Origin: CAYFSC01 sp964345695
GTDB taxonomy: Bacteria > Bacteroidota > Rhodothermia > Rhodothermales > Salinibacteraceae
Assembly: GCA_964345695.1 (NCBI GenBank)
Contig: CAYFSC010000133.1
Coordinates: 1-8,513 of the forward strand
Length of the DNA stretch: 8,513 bases
Direction: 5' to 3'
Positions 6,973-8,513 of the stretch are shown here, piece by piece. The notes beneath the pieces were generated by a model, which was not told the DNA's origin, ran no database searches, and saw nothing but the letters and a program-made list of their open reading frames with translations. Positions within the stretch are counted from its first letter, which is position 1, and every line of letters begins with the position of its first letter. A program made the translations under genes and the position numbers.

Positions 6973-7018
6973 GGGAGGGGGAAGAGGGAAGGGGAATGGG
7001 GACGTGGGAGAATGAGGG
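6973..7018 (+). other. Polypurine tract with predicted G-quadruplex abutting hydrolase 2 start
   Basis: In 46 bases of the plus strand 42 are purines, with an unbroken run of 24 at 6973-6996 directly touching the ATG of hydrolase 2. Five G runs (6973-6975, 6977-6981, 6986-6988, 6991-6994, 6998-7001) with loops of 1, 4, 2 and 3 bases fit a G-quadruplex pattern on the transcription template strand. The mRNA leader is correspondingly CU-rich and has no Shine-Dalgarno sequence. It fills most of the spacer after the CoA ligase stop. Confidence 0.5.
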
Positions 7019-7028
7019 CGTGGAAGCG

Positions 7029-8513
7029 TCACGACGCGTCGCGACGGTACGAATCTGCGATGCGGTCCGCCAGGGCGTCCTTCTGGATTTTGCCGCTGGA
7101 GCCCTTTGGCAATTCGTCGAGGAAGCGGACGTGCGTGGGTACCTTGTAGCGAGCGAGGCGGGCCCGGGCGTGGTCTTTCACCGCCTCGGCCGTGAGCGAG
7201 GGATCGTCGGTGACGAGGAACGCGGCGCCGGTCTCGCCCCATGTCTCGTCCGGCACCCCAACGACGGCGGCTTCCGAGATCGCCGGATGCTCGTAGAGCA
7301 CGGCTTCCACCTCCGCCGGATATACGTTTTCGCCGCCGCTGATGTACATCTCTTTCTTGCGCCCCACGACGAAGAAGTAGCCCTCGTCGTCGACTTCCAC
7401 GAGGTCGCCGGTGTGGAACCAGCCGTCGGCGTCGATGGCGTCGTCGGTGGCCTCCGGATCGCGCCAGTAGCCGGGCGTCACGACGGGGCCGCGCATGAGG
7501 AGTTCACCCGTCGTGTTCGGCGGGACCTCCGTGCCGTCCTCGTCGACGACCCGCGTCTCCACGTAGAAGTTGGGAACGCCGATGGAGCCGATCTTGCGGA
7601 GGGCGTCGCGCTCCGGCAGCGAAAAGCAGTTGACGCCCACCTCCGTCATCCCGAAGCCCTGCCGGATGGGCACGCCCTTGTCCTGCCACGTGCGGATGAG
7701 CGGCTCGGGCATCGCCTCGCCGCCGACGACGGCGTAGCGCACGCTGTCGAGCGAGACGGCGTCGAACGCGTCGGTGTCGGCCATCATCTTGAGCATCGTC
7801 GGCACGCCCCAGAGAATCGTGAGTTGTTCGTCGTCGCAGAGGCGAAGCACCGCCTCCGCATCGAACGAGGGGAAGAGGTAGGTCGTCGCGCCGTGGTGCA
7901 GGAAGGGGGTGAGCAGCACGTTCCAGCCGCCGGTGTGGTGGAACGGCGCGGCGTTGAACGAGCGATCCTGCGAGGTGAGGTCGAGGCGAAGCTCGGTGTT
8001 CACGGAGTTCCAGAACAGCATCCGGTGCGGGATGACCGCCCCTTTGGGCCGCCCGGTGGTGCCCGACGTGTACAGGATCATCAGCGGATCCTCCATGTCG
8101 GGCACGGCCCGATCCGTCGTCCCTCCGGAGGCCGAAGCGATCAACGCCTCCACGTCCTCCAGCGGGACGAGGTGGGCGTCAGTGTCCAGGTCCTGTGCCG
8201 TCTCGGTATGGTCGTCGGCCACGAAGAGGACGTGCGGATCGCTGTCGTCCACGAGGTACTGCACCTCCGGCGGCGCGAGGCGGACGTTAAGCGGAACGAG
8301 CACAACGCCCGCCTTCTGCGCGGCGACGAAGAGGAGCACGTGCTCCACCGTGTTCGCGGCGAGGACGGCGATGCGGTCGCCCGCCGTCAATCCGTACGTG
8401 TCCGCCAGGGCCGCAGCGAGCCGCTCCCCCTTCCGGTGCAGGTCGGCGTACGTGTAGCGTTCGCCGGTGGGCACCCACACGAGCGCCGTTGCGTCGGGGG
8501 TGTACTGCGCGTT
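7029..8513 (-). CDS. Fatty-acid/acyl-CoA synthetase (AMP-dependent ligase), 5' end outside window
   Basis: An ANL-superfamily acid-CoA ligase that activates a carboxylic acid as acyl-AMP and transfers it to CoA. The frame is open to the right edge; the 11 codons beyond the GTG at 8480 read NAQYTPDATAL, the normal family N-terminus, so that GTG is internal and only a short N-terminal piece is missing. Numbering from the GTG, the P-loop YTSGTTGRPKG is at 137-147, QGFGMTE at 274-280, GWFHTGDL at 353-360, GRKKEMYISGGENVYPAEVE at 373-392 and the catalytic lysine Lys464 in SSGKIQK. All are intact. The protein is very acidic (about 77 Asp+Glu, 40 Lys+Arg, 13 Lys), a halophile signature. Chain length or aromatic specificity cannot be assigned; medium/long-chain fatty acid or a related acid is likely. 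It is the first visible gene of the run containing the two hydrolases. Confidence 0.94.
   Translation of the reverse strand, partial: NAQYTPDATALVWVPTGERYTYADLHRKGERLAAALADTYGLTAGDRIAVLAANTVEHVLLFVAAQKAGVVLVPLNVRLAPPEVQYLVDDSDPHVLFVADDHTETAQDLDTDAHLVPLEDVEALIASASGGTTDRAVPDMEDPLMILYTSGTTGRPKGAVIPHRMLFWNSVNTELRLDLTSQDRSFNAAPFHHTGGWNVLLTPFLHHGATTYLFPSFDAEAVLRLCDDEQLTILWGVPTMLKMMADTDAFDAVSLDSVRYAVVGGEAMPEPLIRTWQDKGVPIRQGFGMTEVGVNCFSLPERDALRKIGSIGVPNFYVETRVVDEDGTEVPPNTTGELLMRGPVVTPGYWRDPEATDDAIDADGWFHTGDLVEVDDEGYFFVVGRKKEMYISGGENVYPAEVEAVLYEHPAISEAAVVGVPDETWGETGAAFLVTDDPSLTAEAVKDHARARLARYKVPTHVRFLDELPKGSSGKIQKDALADRIADSYRRDAS

Noticed and set aside
5857..7149. A 430-codon plus-strand frame spanning the two hydrolases.
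   Set aside because: It runs antisense to genes with intact catalytic triads, crosses gene boundaries and shows no domain; it is a composition artefact.
6973..7242. In-frame upstream extension of hydrolase 2 through the polypurine tract into the CoA ligase.
   Set aside because: The translation is Pro/Arg-rich low complexity and overlaps the conserved C-terminal domain of the ligase.
1..8513. Search for a novel defence, mobile or CRISPR-like system.
   Set aside because: No array, transposase, integrase, tRNA or toxin-antitoxin pair is visible. A lone Uma2 gene is not enough to claim a system, and the other genes are recognisable housekeeping or metabolic families.

Overview
The window is high-GC bacterial chromosome with dense, ordinary gene content. 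It suggests a halophilic bacterium of the Bacteroidota/Rhodothermota type (Salinibacter-like). The evidence is threefold. The acyl-CoA synthetase has, by hand count, about 77 Asp+Glu against 40 Lys+Arg and only 13 Lys in 483 residues, as in 'salt-in' proteomes. No start codon has a convincing Shine-Dalgarno sequence, as in Bacteroidota. PriA rules out an archaeal halophile. The assignment is an inference from composition and style; no marker gene proves it.

Layout, left to right: priA, the replication-restart helicase (minus, complete, 45-2513). A 143-bp divergent spacer. A single Uma2-family PD-(D/E)XK nuclease-like gene (plus, 2657-3217). It converges on a run of five minus-strand genes, which in transcription order (right to left) are: a fatty-acid/AMP-dependent CoA ligase whose N-terminus lies beyond the right edge; an alpha/beta hydrolase with a hydrophobic, possibly secretory N-terminus; a second, apparently cytoplasmic alpha/beta hydrolase of the lactonase/esterase type; ribulose-phosphate 3-epimerase (rpe); and a retinol-dehydrogenase-like short-chain dehydrogenase (SDR).

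The CoA ligase and the two hydrolases are 56 and 60 bp apart and could form an operon that releases a carboxylic acid from an ester or lactone and activates it with CoA. The 203-bp gap before rpe suggests a separate unit for rpe and the SDR, which are themselves 80 bp apart with two hairpins between them. PriA and Uma2 have no visible link to the metabolic genes.

There is no gene-free stretch longer than about 200 bp, and I see no RNA gene, CRISPR array, insertion sequence, prophage gene or complete defence system. The most unusual non-coding signals are two purine-rich, predicted G-quadruplex motifs on the plus (template) strand, one abutting and one overlapping the start codons of hydrolase 2 and rpe, and a small hairpin next to the SDR start. 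I did not find a convincing new multi-gene system.
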